Assembly: GCF_001458215.1 (NCBI RefSeq)
Contig: NZ_CYTW01000002.1
Span: 558,001 to 622,000, forward strand
Origin: Shimia thalassica
GTDB taxonomy: Bacteria > Pseudomonadota > Alphaproteobacteria > Rhodobacterales > Rhodobacteraceae
Direction: 5' to 3'
DNA: 64,000 nt
Below, piece after piece: positions 28,572 through 37,738 of the stretch. The position numbers were made by a program, and so were the translations under genes. The notes under the pieces are model-generated. The model did not search any database and was not told where the DNA came from. It worked only from the letters and a program-made list of their open reading frames with translations. Position 1 is the first letter of the stretch. Each line of letters opens with the position of its first letter.

Positions 28572-29303
28572 ATGGGGTCAATCTGGGAATACGCAAATCC
28601 GGTAAAGTTCGTCCGGACGTCAGAAATTGTTCTGCCTTGGGTGTCGGTCATTGCCATGGTCACGCTGGTGGTTGGCCTTGTCTGGGGCTTTTTCTTTACG
28701 CCTGACGACTACCGGCAAGGCTCGACCGTTAAGATCATTTACCTGCACGTACCGGCGGCTCTTATGGCCATCAACGTGTGGTTCATGATGTTGGTGACCT
28801 CGTTGATCTGGCTGATCCGGCGCCACCACGTCTCTGCACTTGCTGCCAAGGCCGCAGCACCGGTTGGGATTATCATGACCGTGATCGCATTGGTCACCGG
28901 AGCCATCTGGGGCCAGCCGATGTGGGGCACCTGGTGGGCATGGGACCCGCGCCTGACCTCGTTCTTGATCCTGTTCCTGTTTTATCTTGGTTACATCGCC
29001 CTGTGGGAAGCCATCGACAATCCCGATACAGCGGCCGATCTGACGGCTGTTTTGTGCATCGTGGGGTCTGTTTTCGCGGTGCTCAGCCGGTATGCCGTGA
29101 ACTTCTGGAACCAGGGGTTGCACCAGGGGGCCTCGTTGTCATTGGACAAGGAAGAAAACGTGGCGGATGTATTCTCGACACCGCTTTATATTTGCATGGT
29201 CGGCTTTGGCTTTTTGTTCATCGCTCTGGTGTTTTTGCGCACCCGCACTGAAATTCATAAACGCCGCACCAAAGCGTTGCTGGCACGGGAGAGACTGGGA
29301 TGA
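28572..29303 (+). CDS. ccmC: Haem lyase/haem-handling protein CcmC
   Basis: The 243-residue, six-helix protein carries the tryptophan-rich haem-binding segment WGTWWAWDPRLTSF and conserved histidines at YLHVPAA and the LHQGASLS loop. CcmC loads haem on the chaperone CcmE. The ATG follows GGGAAGAGAC. It overlaps ccmD (ATGA). Confidence 0.95.
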   Translation: MGSIWEYANPVKFVRTSEIVLPWVSVIAMVTLVVGLVWGFFFTPDDYRQGSTVKIIYLHVPAALMAINVWFMMLVTSLIWLIRRHHVSALAAKAAAPVGIIMTVIALVTGAIWGQPMWGTWWAWDPRLTSFLILFLFYLGYIALWEAIDNPDTAADLTAVLCIVGSVFAVLSRYAVNFWNQGLHQGASLSLDKEENVADVFSTPLYICMVGFGFLFIALVFLRTRTEIHKRRTKALLARERLG

Positions 29304-29452
29304 TGCCTGATCTTGGAAAATATGCAGATACGGTTCTGTCGGCCTATCTGGTCTCGATCGTGCTGTTGGTGGTTCTGGTCGCAATGAGCCTTCGCGCATC
29401 TCGCAAGGCGCGCGCCGATCTCGAACAAGTGGAGACACGTCGCCGTGGCTAA
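29300..29452 (+). CDS. ccmD: Haem exporter small protein CcmD
   Basis: A 50-residue protein: MMPDLGKYADTVL, then one membrane helix (~14-31), then a basic tail (ASRKARAD...ETRRRG). CcmD stabilises CcmC-CcmE in the release complex. The gene overlaps ccmC at its start and ccmG at its end, so translation is coupled. Short length makes it easy to miss. Confidence 0.9.
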   Translation: MMPDLGKYADTVLSAYLVSIVLLVVLVAMSLRASRKARADLEQVETRRRG

Positions 29453-29987
29453 AGTATCCCCGTTAATGATTGCGCCGCCCCTGATTTTTGCAGGGTTGGC
29501 GGCGTTGTTCTTCTTTGGAATGTCGCGTGAAAATCCGGATGAACTGCCGACGGCGCTGGCGGGTAAAGTGGCCCCCGCGGTCGCGTTGGAGCCGTTCGGC
29601 GACAGGGAAGGGTTCGATTCCGAAACCCTCAAAGACGGCAAGGTCAAGCTTGTGAACTTCTGGGCAAGCTGGTGCGCGCCTTGTCGCGTCGAACATCCAA
29701 CATTGATGCAGCTTGAGGCAGAAGGCGTTGCGATCTACGGGATCAATTACAAAGACTCCTTTGCCAACGGCAACAAATTCCTGACCGATCTTGGCGACCC
29801 CTTTCTGGCAATCGGAAGCGACCCAAAGGGGCGCATGGCGTTGAACTGGGGCGTATATGGTGTTCCCGAAACCTATCTGGTGGATGGCGAAGGCCGCATC
29901 GTCACCCGCGTTGCGGGGCCTTTGACACAGCGTGAACTGAATGACCGCATTCTTCCCAAACTCAAGGAACTGGGCATCCAGTTCTAG
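29445..29987 (+). CDS. ccmG: Cytochrome c maturation thiol:disulfide protein CcmG (DsbE)
   Basis: GTG start at 29445, overlapping ccmD by 8 bases. The 180-residue product has an N-terminal membrane anchor and a periplasmic thioredoxin fold with the redox motif WCAPC in NFWASWCAPCRVEHP, and the cis-proline region YGVPETYLVD. It reduces the haem-binding cysteines of apocytochrome c. ccmE, ccmF and ccmH are not in this window. Confidence 0.94.
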   Translation: MAKVSPLMIAPPLIFAGLAALFFFGMSRENPDELPTALAGKVAPAVALEPFGDREGFDSETLKDGKVKLVNFWASWCAPCRVEHPTLMQLEAEGVAIYGINYKDSFANGNKFLTDLGDPFLAIGSDPKGRMALNWGVYGVPETYLVDGEGRIVTRVAGPLTQRELNDRILPKLKELGIQF

Positions 29988-30023
29988 CAGGGTCACAGAC
30001 CGTTCCGGATGACCCGAAAATGC

Positions 30024-30058
30024 AAAAGCCCCGGTGTAATCACCGGGGCTTTGTTTTT
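30024..30058. terminator. Bidirectional terminator between ccmG and acnA
   Basis: Stem AAAGCCCCGGTG / CACCGGGGCTTT with loop TAAT, A run before and TGTTTTT after; it can end both convergent operons. Confidence 0.9.
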
Positions 30059-30075
30059 GGTTGCAAGGCCTATTG

Positions 30076-32763
30076 TTATGATTTGGCCAAGTCGCGCAGC
30101 ACATAGTGCAGAACGCCACCGTTTTCGATGTATTCAATCTCGGGCGCTGTATCGATCCGGCATTTCAACATGATGGTCTTGGTTGTGCCGTCTGCGAACG
30201 TGATGTCACAAGGCAATTCCTGCAGCGGCTCAACTGTGTCCAGACCGGTGATTGATACGGTTTCGGCACCCGTCAGGCCAAGGGTTTTGCGGGTGTCGCC
30301 ATTTGTAAACTCAAACGGAACCACGCCCATGCCCACAAGATTAGACCTGTGGATGCGCTCAAAGGACTCGGCGATAACGGCCTTGATACCCAACAGCGCC
30401 GTGCCCTTTGCCGCCCAGTCACGGGAAGATCCGGCGCCGTATTGTTCACCGCCAAAGACAACCAACGGCGTGCCTGCCTTTTGATAGGCCATTGATGCGT
30501 CAAAGACGGATGTCTGGACCCCATCGGGACCTCTGGTATAGCCGCCTTCGACACCATCCAGCATTTCGTTCTTGATGCGGATGTTGGCAAAGGTGCCGCG
30601 CATCATGACTTCGTGATTGCCGCGCCGCGACCCATAAGAGTTGAATTCCCGCACGGCGACGCCATGCTCGGTCAGATACTGTCCCGCAGGGCTGCTTTGT
30701 GTGAAGGACCCCGCCGGCGAGATGTGGTCGGTTGTCACCATATCCCCGAGAACCAGAAGAACCTTGGCCCCGTTAATGTCCGAGATCGTCCCTTTTTCTG
30801 GTCCCATACCTTGGAAATAGGGCGGGTTCTGGATGTAGGTCGATGCCGCAGGCCAGTCATATGTTTCCTGTTCAGGGACTGTGACGCCTCGCCACTTTTC
30901 ATCACCTTTGAACACGTCGGCGTATTTCGACAGGAATGCATCGCGTGTCACGGTTTTCTGGACCAACTCTGCGATCTCGGTTGTCGAGGGCCAGATGTCC
31001 TTGAGGTAAACATCGTTTCCATTCTGGTCTTGGCCAAGAGGATCTGCGGCAAGATTGATATCCAGCGTTCCGGCCAGCGCATAGGCCACCACCAACGGAG
31101 GAGAGGCCAGATAGTTGGCCCGTACGTCAGGGGAAATGCGGCCTTCAAAATTTCGATTTCCCGACAAAACCGACGTTGCCACCAGATCGCCTTCGGCAAT
31201 GGCTTGCGAGATTTCGCTCTGGATCGGGCCGGAATTACCGATACAGGTGGTGCAGCCATAGCCCACAAGGTTAAAGCCAACCGCGTCCAGATCCTTTTGC
31301 AGGCCAGCCGCCTCGAGATAGGCCGACACAACCTGCGATCCCGGAGCAAGTGACGTTTTGACCCAAGGTTTGCGGTTCAGCCCCAAGGCCGCCGCCTTGC
31401 GTGCAACAAGACCGGCCCCGATCATCACATAAGGGTTCGAGGTGTTGGTGCAGGACGTGATCGAAGCGATGACAACCTTGCCACTTTCCATGGTGTAGTC
31501 TTCACCCGAAACGGCAACCTCTTTGCCCATGGGGCGTTTGAAGGTCTCTTCCATCTCTTTGTGAAAGGCGGTTTTCCCGTCGCTCAGCGCCACAAAATCC
31601 TGTGGGCGTTTGGGGCCCGAAATGGCCGGCACGATGGTACCCATATCCAGCGTCAATGTGTCGGTATAGATCGGGGCATAATCCGCATCCCGCCAGAACC
31701 CGTTTGCCTTGGCATAAGCCTCGACAAGTGCAATGCGGTCTTTGTCGCGTCCGGTGTTTTCAAGATACCGCAGGGTTTCCCCATCAATCGGGAAGAACCC
31801 GCAGGTTGCGCCATATTCAGGGGCCATGTTGGCAATGGTTGCGCGATCTGCCAGCGGCAAACGGTCCAGCCCGTTGCCATAGAACTCGACAAACTTGCCG
31901 ACCACACCCTTTGCACGCAGCATTTCGACGACCTTCAACACAAGATCGGTGCCGGTGGTGCCTTCCATCATTTCGCCAGTGAGCTCAAACCCGATGACCT
32001 CGGGGATCAACATGGAGATCGGTTGGCCCAACATGGCGGCTTCGGCCTCGATACCGCCTACGCCCCATCCCAAAACGGCGACCCCATTGACCATCGTGGT
32101 GTGGCTGTCGGTGCCGACAAGCGTATCCGGATAGGCGACCTCGTGCCCGTTTTGGTCAGTGTCGGTCCAGACCGTTTGGGCCAGATATTCAAGATTGACC
32201 TGATGGCAGATACCTGTGCCAGGGGGCACAACGCGAAAGTTGTTGAACGCGGTTTGACCCCATTTCAGAAAGGTATAGCGCTCCATATTGCGTTCATATT
32301 CACGGTCCACATTCATCTGAAACGCACGCGGGTTGCCAAATTCGTCGATCATGACCGAATGGTCGATAACAAGATCCACAGGCACCAGCGGATTGATCTT
32401 GGTGGCATCTCCGCCAAGGCTTTTGATGCCGTCCCGCATCGCCGCCAGATCGACCACGGCCGGAACGCCCGTGAAATCCTGCATCAGGACGCGGGCAGGG
32501 CGATAGGCAATCTCGCGCGGGTTCCGCCCGCCATTTGCCCCCCATTCGGCAAACGCCTTGATATCGTCGATCGAGACCGAAAATCCGCCATCTTCAAAAC
32601 GCAGCATATTCTCCAGAACCACCTTGAGCGCTGCTGGCAGGTTCGAGAAATCCCCAAGACCTGCGTCCTGGGCTGCGGGGATCGAATAATAGGACATCGC
32701 TGTGCCGTTGACCTCGAGCATTTTTCGGGTATTGGCGGTGTCCTGTCCAACTTGAATAGTCAT
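30076..32763 (-). CDS. acnA: Aconitate hydratase A
   Basis: Start at the ATG ending at 32763 (MTIQVGQDTANTRK), preceded by CCGGAGGG; the open frame upstream is not supported. The 895-residue enzyme interconverts citrate and isocitrate by a [4Fe-4S] cluster. Cluster cysteines lie in SITSCTNTSNP and GYGCTTCIGNSG. Also seen are the swivel-domain motif GSSRDWAAKGT and DSHTTMVNG. The length is that of AcnA/IRP-type aconitase. acnB lies divergently next door. Confidence 0.96.
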   Translation of the reverse strand: MTIQVGQDTANTRKMLEVNGTAMSYYSIPAAQDAGLGDFSNLPAALKVVLENMLRFEDGGFSVSIDDIKAFAEWGANGGRNPREIAYRPARVLMQDFTGVPAVVDLAAMRDGIKSLGGDATKINPLVPVDLVIDHSVMIDEFGNPRAFQMNVDREYERNMERYTFLKWGQTAFNNFRVVPPGTGICHQVNLEYLAQTVWTDTDQNGHEVAYPDTLVGTDSHTTMVNGVAVLGWGVGGIEAEAAMLGQPISMLIPEVIGFELTGEMMEGTTGTDLVLKVVEMLRAKGVVGKFVEFYGNGLDRLPLADRATIANMAPEYGATCGFFPIDGETLRYLENTGRDKDRIALVEAYAKANGFWRDADYAPIYTDTLTLDMGTIVPAISGPKRPQDFVALSDGKTAFHKEMEETFKRPMGKEVAVSGEDYTMESGKVVIASITSCTNTSNPYVMIGAGLVARKAAALGLNRKPWVKTSLAPGSQVVSAYLEAAGLQKDLDAVGFNLVGYGCTTCIGNSGPIQSEISQAIAEGDLVATSVLSGNRNFEGRISPDVRANYLASPPLVVAYALAGTLDINLAADPLGQDQNGNDVYLKDIWPSTTEIAELVQKTVTRDAFLSKYADVFKGDEKWRGVTVPEQETYDWPAASTYIQNPPYFQGMGPEKGTISDINGAKVLLVLGDMVTTDHISPAGSFTQSSPAGQYLTEHGVAVREFNSYGSRRGNHEVMMRGTFANIRIKNEMLDGVEGGYTRGPDGVQTSVFDASMAYQKAGTPLVVFGGEQYGAGSSRDWAAKGTALLGIKAVIAESFERIHRSNLVGMGVVPFEFTNGDTRKTLGLTGAETVSITGLDTVEPLQELPCDITFADGTTKTIMLKCRIDTAPEIEYIENGGVLHYVLRDLAKS

Positions 32764-33093
32764 GGAAAACCCTCCGGAATTTGGTAAATAACAACGCAAC
32801 AAAATCGGTTGCGCCAACATTGCACACCCAAGTGTTAGCGGATTGTTGCCCTTTGTCCATTGTGCTAGACGTTGCGCGTGAAATGCCTGTGAATACTCAA
32901 TTGTATCTGGGATTTTTGCGCAGGCTGCCCCAAGGGAATTTGTCCAAGTGGGACAACCTGTCAACCTTCAGTACCTTGCATCCGGAATTTGACTGGTATA
33001 CTACGGCATACAACGAAATTGAGAGTCGGATCGCCCCAATTGCAAGCGACCCGGATTTCAGTCTTTTTCTGACATTAACTCGCAGGGATCGTC
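32764..33093. promoter_or_regulatory. Divergent acnA/acnB intergenic region
   Basis: This 330-base gap must hold the promoters for both aconitase genes. Short open frames within it have no ribosome sites and no recognisable product. I could not identify a convincing operator or promoter box by eye. Confidence 0.5.
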
Positions 33094-35883
33094 ATGAGCT
33101 TGTACACAGACTACCTAACAGAGATTGAAACTCGTAAAGAGCAGGGCTTGCACCCCAAGCCGATTGACGATGGTGCGCTTGTCGCCGAGCTGATCGAACA
33201 GATCAAAGATACCGCAAATGCCCATCGTGAAGACTCGTTGAAGTTCTTCATCTACAACACCCTGCCGGGCACCACGAGTGCTGCTGGCGTCAAGGCGGCA
33301 TTCTTGAAAGAGATCATTCTGGGTCAGGCCACCGTCGCCGAGATCACGCCTGATTTTGCCTTTGAACTGCTGTCGCACATGAAGGGTGGTACATCGATCG
33401 AGGTTCTGCTTGATCTGGCTCTGGGTGATGACGCCGCGATTGCTGCTCAGGCGGCTGACGTGCTGAAGACACAGGTCTTCCTCTACGAAGCAGACATGGA
33501 TCGTCTGGCGGATGCGCACAAGGCTGGCAACGCGGTCGCAACCGACCTGCTGGAAAGCTATGCCAAGGCCGAGTTCTTCACCAAGCTTCCCGAAGTGCCG
33601 GAAGAGATCAAGGTCGTGACCTATATCGCCGGTATCGGAGACATTTCGACCGACCTTCTGAGCCCCGGCGCCGAAGCACACAGCCGCGCCGACCGTGAAC
33701 TGCACGGCAAGTGCATGATCACACCCGAAGCACAGGCCGAAATTCAGGAGATGCAGAAAGCAAACCCTGATGCGCGCGTTATGCTGATTGCTGAAAAAGG
33801 CACGATGGGTGTGGGTTCGAGCCGGATGTCCGGTGTGAACAACGTGGCACTCTGGACCGGTACGCAGGCGTCGCCTTATGTACCTTTCGTCAACATTGCG
33901 CCCGTTGTTGCGGGTACCAACGGCATCTCGCCGATCTTCCTGACCACCGTTGGCGTGACCGGCGGTATCGGCATCGACCTCGACAACTGGGTCAAGAAGC
34001 TGGACGCAGATGGAAACGTGGTCGTGGATGAAGACGGCGAAGCCGTACTCGAAGAGGCCTATTCGGTCGCCACTGGCACCGTTCTGACCATCAATTCGAA
34101 AACCAAGACCCTGCATGACGCGGATGGCAAAGAGCTGAAAAGCGTCGCGGCCGCCTTTACCCCACAAAAAGTGGAGTTCATGAAGGCAGGCGGATCTTAT
34201 GCCGTGGTCTTTGGCAAGAAGCTGCAAACATTTGCCGCTGAAACTCTGGGTCAGACACTCGTGTCAGCTTACGCTCCTTCCAAAGAGGTTTCGGTTGAAG
34301 GCCAGGGCCTGACGGCTGTTGAAAAGATCTTCAACAAGAACGCACGTGGCACAACACCCGGCAAAACACTGCACGCCGGTTCGGACGTTCGTGTTCAGGT
34401 CAACGTCGTTGGTTCGCAAGACACCACCGGCCCGATGACTGCTCAGGAACTCGAAGCCATGGCCGCCATGGTGATTTCGCCTTCGCTGGACGTTGGTTAC
34501 CAATCGGGCTGTCACACAGCCTCTGTTTGGGACACCAAGGCGCAAGCCAACATTCCCAAGCTGATGAGCTTTATGAACAACTTTGGTCTGATCACCGCGC
34601 GTGACCCCAAAGACGAATATCACGCCATGACCGACGTGATCCACAAAGTGCTGAACGACATCACCGTCAGCGACTGGGACATCATCATCGGCGGCGACAG
34701 CCACACCCGTATGTCGAAAGGCGTTGCCTTTGGTGCGGACTCGGGCACTGTTGCTCTGGCGTTGGCCACTGGTGAATCGTCCATGCCGATCCCTGAATCG
34801 GTCAAGGTCACCTTCAAAGGTAAAATGGCAGACCACCTCGACTTCCGTGACGTGGTGCACGCAACTCAGGCGCAGATGCTGAAACAGCACGGCGACAACG
34901 TTTTCCAGGGCCGCGTCATCGAAGTACATATCGGCACCCTGTTGGCCGACCAAGCGTTCACATTCACCGACTGGACTGCCGAGATGAAGGCGAAAGCCTC
35001 GATCTGTATCTCGAATGACGAGACTTTGGTTGGATCGCTGGAACTGGCCAAGTCGCGCATCCAGATCATGATCGATAAAGGCATGGACAACAAAGCCCAG
35101 CTTCTGCAGGGCCTGATCGACAAAGCCAACGCGCGTATCGCCGAGATCAAGTCGGGCGAAAAACCTGCTTTGACACCAGACGACAACGCCAACTACTTTG
35201 CCGAGGTTGTGGTTGATCTTGACCTGATCGACGAGCCGATGATTGCAGACCCTGACGTCAACAACGACGACGTGTCCAAGCGCTATACCCACGACACCAT
35301 CCGTCCGGTGTCCTACTATGGTGGTGAAAAGCACGTCGACCTCGGTTTCGTTGGCTCGTGCATGGTGCACAAGGGCGACATGAAGATCGTGGCCCAGATG
35401 CTCAAGAACCTTGAAAAGCTGAACGGTAAGGTTGAATTCAATGCGCCGCTGGTTGTGGCCGCACCGACCTACAACATCATCGATGAGCTGAAAGAAGAAG
35501 GCGACTGGGAAATCCTCGAGAAATACTCGGGCTTTGAATTTGATGACCTGTTCCCGAAAACCCAGGCCCGCACCGAGTACGAGAACATCATGTATCTCGA
35601 ACGTCCCGGTTGTAACCTCTGCATGGGTAACCAGGAAAAAGCCGCCAAAGGTGACACTGTTCTGGCCACATCGACCCGCCTGTTCCAAGGCCGCGTTGTA
35701 GGTGACACGGCCGAGAAAAAAGGTGAATCGCTGTTGGCTTCGACCCCGGTTGTTGTTCTGGCTGCTATCCTAGGCCGTACACCAACCATGGAAGAGTATA
35801 AGGCTGCGGTTGAAGGCATCGACCTGACCAAATTCGCACCACCGCTGGAAGTTCCCGCCGGTGCAAAATCGGCTCACTTCTAA
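33094..35883 (+). CDS. acnB: Bifunctional aconitate hydratase B / 2-methylisocitrate dehydratase
   Basis: The 929-residue protein starts at ATG 33094. The N-terminal HEAT-like and swivel domains (MSLYTDYLTEIETRK, then LSHMKGGTSIEVLLDLAL) precede the catalytic core, an order unique to AcnB. Cluster cysteines are in QSGCHTASVWD and RPGCNLCMGNQEKA. It serves the TCA cycle and can dehydrate 2-methylisocitrate in propionate use. It is terminated by its own strong hairpin. Confidence 0.96.
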   Translation: MSLYTDYLTEIETRKEQGLHPKPIDDGALVAELIEQIKDTANAHREDSLKFFIYNTLPGTTSAAGVKAAFLKEIILGQATVAEITPDFAFELLSHMKGGTSIEVLLDLALGDDAAIAAQAADVLKTQVFLYEADMDRLADAHKAGNAVATDLLESYAKAEFFTKLPEVPEEIKVVTYIAGIGDISTDLLSPGAEAHSRADRELHGKCMITPEAQAEIQEMQKANPDARVMLIAEKGTMGVGSSRMSGVNNVALWTGTQASPYVPFVNIAPVVAGTNGISPIFLTTVGVTGGIGIDLDNWVKKLDADGNVVVDEDGEAVLEEAYSVATGTVLTINSKTKTLHDADGKELKSVAAAFTPQKVEFMKAGGSYAVVFGKKLQTFAAETLGQTLVSAYAPSKEVSVEGQGLTAVEKIFNKNARGTTPGKTLHAGSDVRVQVNVVGSQDTTGPMTAQELEAMAAMVISPSLDVGYQSGCHTASVWDTKAQANIPKLMSFMNNFGLITARDPKDEYHAMTDVIHKVLNDITVSDWDIIIGGDSHTRMSKGVAFGADSGTVALALATGESSMPIPESVKVTFKGKMADHLDFRDVVHATQAQMLKQHGDNVFQGRVIEVHIGTLLADQAFTFTDWTAEMKAKASICISNDETLVGSLELAKSRIQIMIDKGMDNKAQLLQGLIDKANARIAEIKSGEKPALTPDDNANYFAEVVVDLDLIDEPMIADPDVNNDDVSKRYTHDTIRPVSYYGGEKHVDLGFVGSCMVHKGDMKIVAQMLKNLEKLNGKVEFNAPLVVAAPTYNIIDELKEEGDWEILEKYSGFEFDDLFPKTQARTEYENIMYLERPGCNLCMGNQEKAAKGDTVLATSTRLFQGRVVGDTAEKKGESLLASTPVVVLAAILGRTPTMEEYKAAVEGIDLTKFAPPLEVPAGAKSAHF

Positions 35884-35896
35884 GGCACCGTTCGGG

Positions 35897-35928
35897 GAAC
35901 GCCTGTCGTCCTGTACGACAAGGCGTTC
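35897..35928 (+). repeat. Stem-loop in the acnB 3' untranslated region
   Basis: GAACGCC-TGTCGT / ACGACA-AGGCGTTC pair over 13 base pairs with one bulged base and loop CCTGT. It has no T run, so it is not a simple terminator, and it lies 13 bases after the stop codon, before the real terminator. Confidence 0.6.
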
Positions 35929-35961
35929 ATCGAATTGCCGATTGAAGGTGCATACCAATAG

Positions 35962-36000
35962 AAAAGGGGCGTCACACCATGCTGTGGCGCCCCTTTTTCT
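35962..36000 (+). terminator. Rho-independent terminator of acnB
   Basis: Stem AAAAGGGGCGTCACA / TGTGGCGCCCCTTTT with loop CCATGC and a following T run. Confidence 0.92.
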
Positions 36001-36089
36001 GTATTGTAACAATCCGCTCTCGAAACCTTTATTGGCTAGTTGAACGGCGATTCAGTATCAAAGGGTCAGATGCTTAAGAAGAGGGTAAC

Positions 36090-36788
36090 ATGGGTGCCGT
36101 AATACGTTTCGCAACGCTGATCTGGCTGGCTGTGTCGGCCCCGTTGATGGCTCAAAACAACCCTGTGGTCGTCGAGCTTTACACCTCGCAGGGGTGCTCT
36201 TCCTGTCCTCCGGCGGATGCGTTTTTCCATGACAGCCTGTCGGGACGCGATGATGTGATCGCATTGTCGTTGCATGTCGATTATTGGGACTACATCGGTT
36301 GGAAAGACAGCTTTGCCAGCCCCGCTTATACCAAGCGCCAGAAAGCCTATGCCACGGCGGCAGGGCATCGTTCGGTCTATACCCCGCAAATGATTATTGC
36401 CGGCCAGGATCACGTTGTGGGCAACAAGCCCGGAAAGGTGAACGATCTGATTGAAGCGCATAAACAGATGCGCAGCGCGATTGCGATCTCAATGCAACGC
36501 AAGGGCAACAGCGTGGTGATCAATGTGGAATCCAGTGGCGCGCGCGACGATATGATTGTGCATCTTATCCGCTACAAACCGAAAGAAAACGTTTCTATCA
36601 AACGCGGTGAAAATGCCGGTAGAACAGTGACTTATTCAAATATTGTGGATGATTGGGACGTGTTGGCAGAATGGGATGGCCGCAAACCGCTTCAGATCAA
36701 GGCGCCAGCCAAAGGGGATAACCCTGTTGTGGCACTGGTTCAGAAAGCGGGCAATGGTCCCATTCTGGCGGCCGCGCGGATCAAGTAA
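36090..36788 (+). CDS. DUF1223 thioredoxin-like exported protein
   Basis: The 232-residue product has a signal peptide (cleavage near LMA-Q) and the DUF1223 opening VVELYTSQGCSSCPPADA with a CxxC pair at Cys36/Cys39. The family is thioredoxin-fold; the CxxC suggests a periplasmic redox role, but the substrate is not known. It stands alone between acnB and the convergent acyltransferase gene. Confidence 0.86.
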   Translation: MGAVIRFATLIWLAVSAPLMAQNNPVVVELYTSQGCSSCPPADAFFHDSLSGRDDVIALSLHVDYWDYIGWKDSFASPAYTKRQKAYATAAGHRSVYTPQMIIAGQDHVVGNKPGKVNDLIEAHKQMRSAIAISMQRKGNSVVINVESSGARDDMIVHLIRYKPKENVSIKRGENAGRTVTYSNIVDDWDVLAEWDGRKPLQIKAPAKGDNPVVALVQKAGNGPILAAARIK

Positions 36789-36796
36789 GGCGCGGA

Positions 36797-37726
36797 TCAC
36801 GCCTTGCTTTTCGGAGGCGCTTTCTTGGGTTGCAATGGTCGCGTTGCGTATTTCCACCGCCGATGAATCCAGAACCACTGATCCATGTTTTCACGTACCA
36901 GCGTTTCGAGACCGTCGTTCACGGCCTGAGTCATGGTTAAAGGGTCGGAATGGGGGATCTCGTCCTGTGCCACGATCCGAAAGGTTAGACCGTCAGGGTT
37001 GCGCAACCCGTATACAGGGATCAGTGCCGCGTCGAATTTGAGAGCCAGTTCCGCGGTGATCAACGATGTTCTGGCCTTTTGGCCAAAAAAATCAAGAGGT
37101 TCGCCGTCCTGAACATATAGGTCAGTCAGGATGCCCAGAATACCGCCAGCCTTGATATGGCGCACCATTTCAATCATGCCTTTACGGCCCTGTTCAAACA
37201 TAGGCGTGCCGATTTTCGAAATAGACCGGACATAGTGTTCATTGAAATACGGGTTCGACATCCGGCGATAAAGCGCCCCCATATTATAGCCGCGATGAAT
37301 GAGGTTTGCGCGCACCGCATCATAGTTGCCCATGTGACCTGTCACCAGAATGACGGGGCGGCCCGCATCTCTTGCAGCTTCCAGACAGGCCAGTCCGGGG
37401 CCCTCAATCGGGGCGGTGATGGCGCGTTGTACGAACTCTTCACCAGAGTAAATTTCAATCAACGTGCGCCCGACATTGTCAGGCACGGCGCGCGCCATGC
37501 GTTCGACCTCTGTTTTTGGAAGGTCTGGCATTACATGGGCAAGGTTGCTTCGAACGCGTTTTCGAAAGCCGCCGATCGGCGCCAATACATGTGACGTGAG
37601 CCACCCCATGCCCCTGACGCGGGTCTCATAGGGCAAAATCAACGCGAGCCCGATGGCCCCGCGGATCACGAGGTTCACCGTATAATCGACGGCGCGCTGT
37701 CCAAAACTGGTTTGTTTTTGAGCCAT
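36797..37726 (-). CDS. Lipid A biosynthesis-type lauroyl/myristoyl acyltransferase (LpxL/HtrB family)
   Basis: The 309-residue protein shows the acyltransferase motif H-x4-D as His131-Asp136 in VTGHMGNYD, followed by the arginine-rich GALYRRMSNPYFNEH region and the block GILTDLYVQDGEPLDFFG. An N-terminal hydrophobic segment anchors it at the inner membrane. LpxL-type enzymes add secondary acyl chains to lipid A from acyl-ACP. Which position it acylates cannot be read. The EamA gene lies 12 bases upstream on the same strand, so they likely share a transcript. Confidence 0.88.
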   Translation of the reverse strand: MAQKQTSFGQRAVDYTVNLVIRGAIGLALILPYETRVRGMGWLTSHVLAPIGGFRKRVRSNLAHVMPDLPKTEVERMARAVPDNVGRTLIEIYSGEEFVQRAITAPIEGPGLACLEAARDAGRPVILVTGHMGNYDAVRANLIHRGYNMGALYRRMSNPYFNEHYVRSISKIGTPMFEQGRKGMIEMVRHIKAGGILGILTDLYVQDGEPLDFFGQKARTSLITAELALKFDAALIPVYGLRNPDGLTFRIVAQDEIPHSDPLTMTQAVNDGLETLVRENMDQWFWIHRRWKYATRPLQPKKAPPKSKA

Positions 37727-37738
37727 GTATCTGAAAAT

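Noticed and set aside
31561-32787. 408-codon open frame opposite acnA
   Set aside because: Shadow of acnA; no recognisable domain.
32781-33128. Open frame in the acnA/acnB gap
   Set aside because: No ribosome site, runs into acnB, no recognisable product; the region is better explained as a shared promoter.
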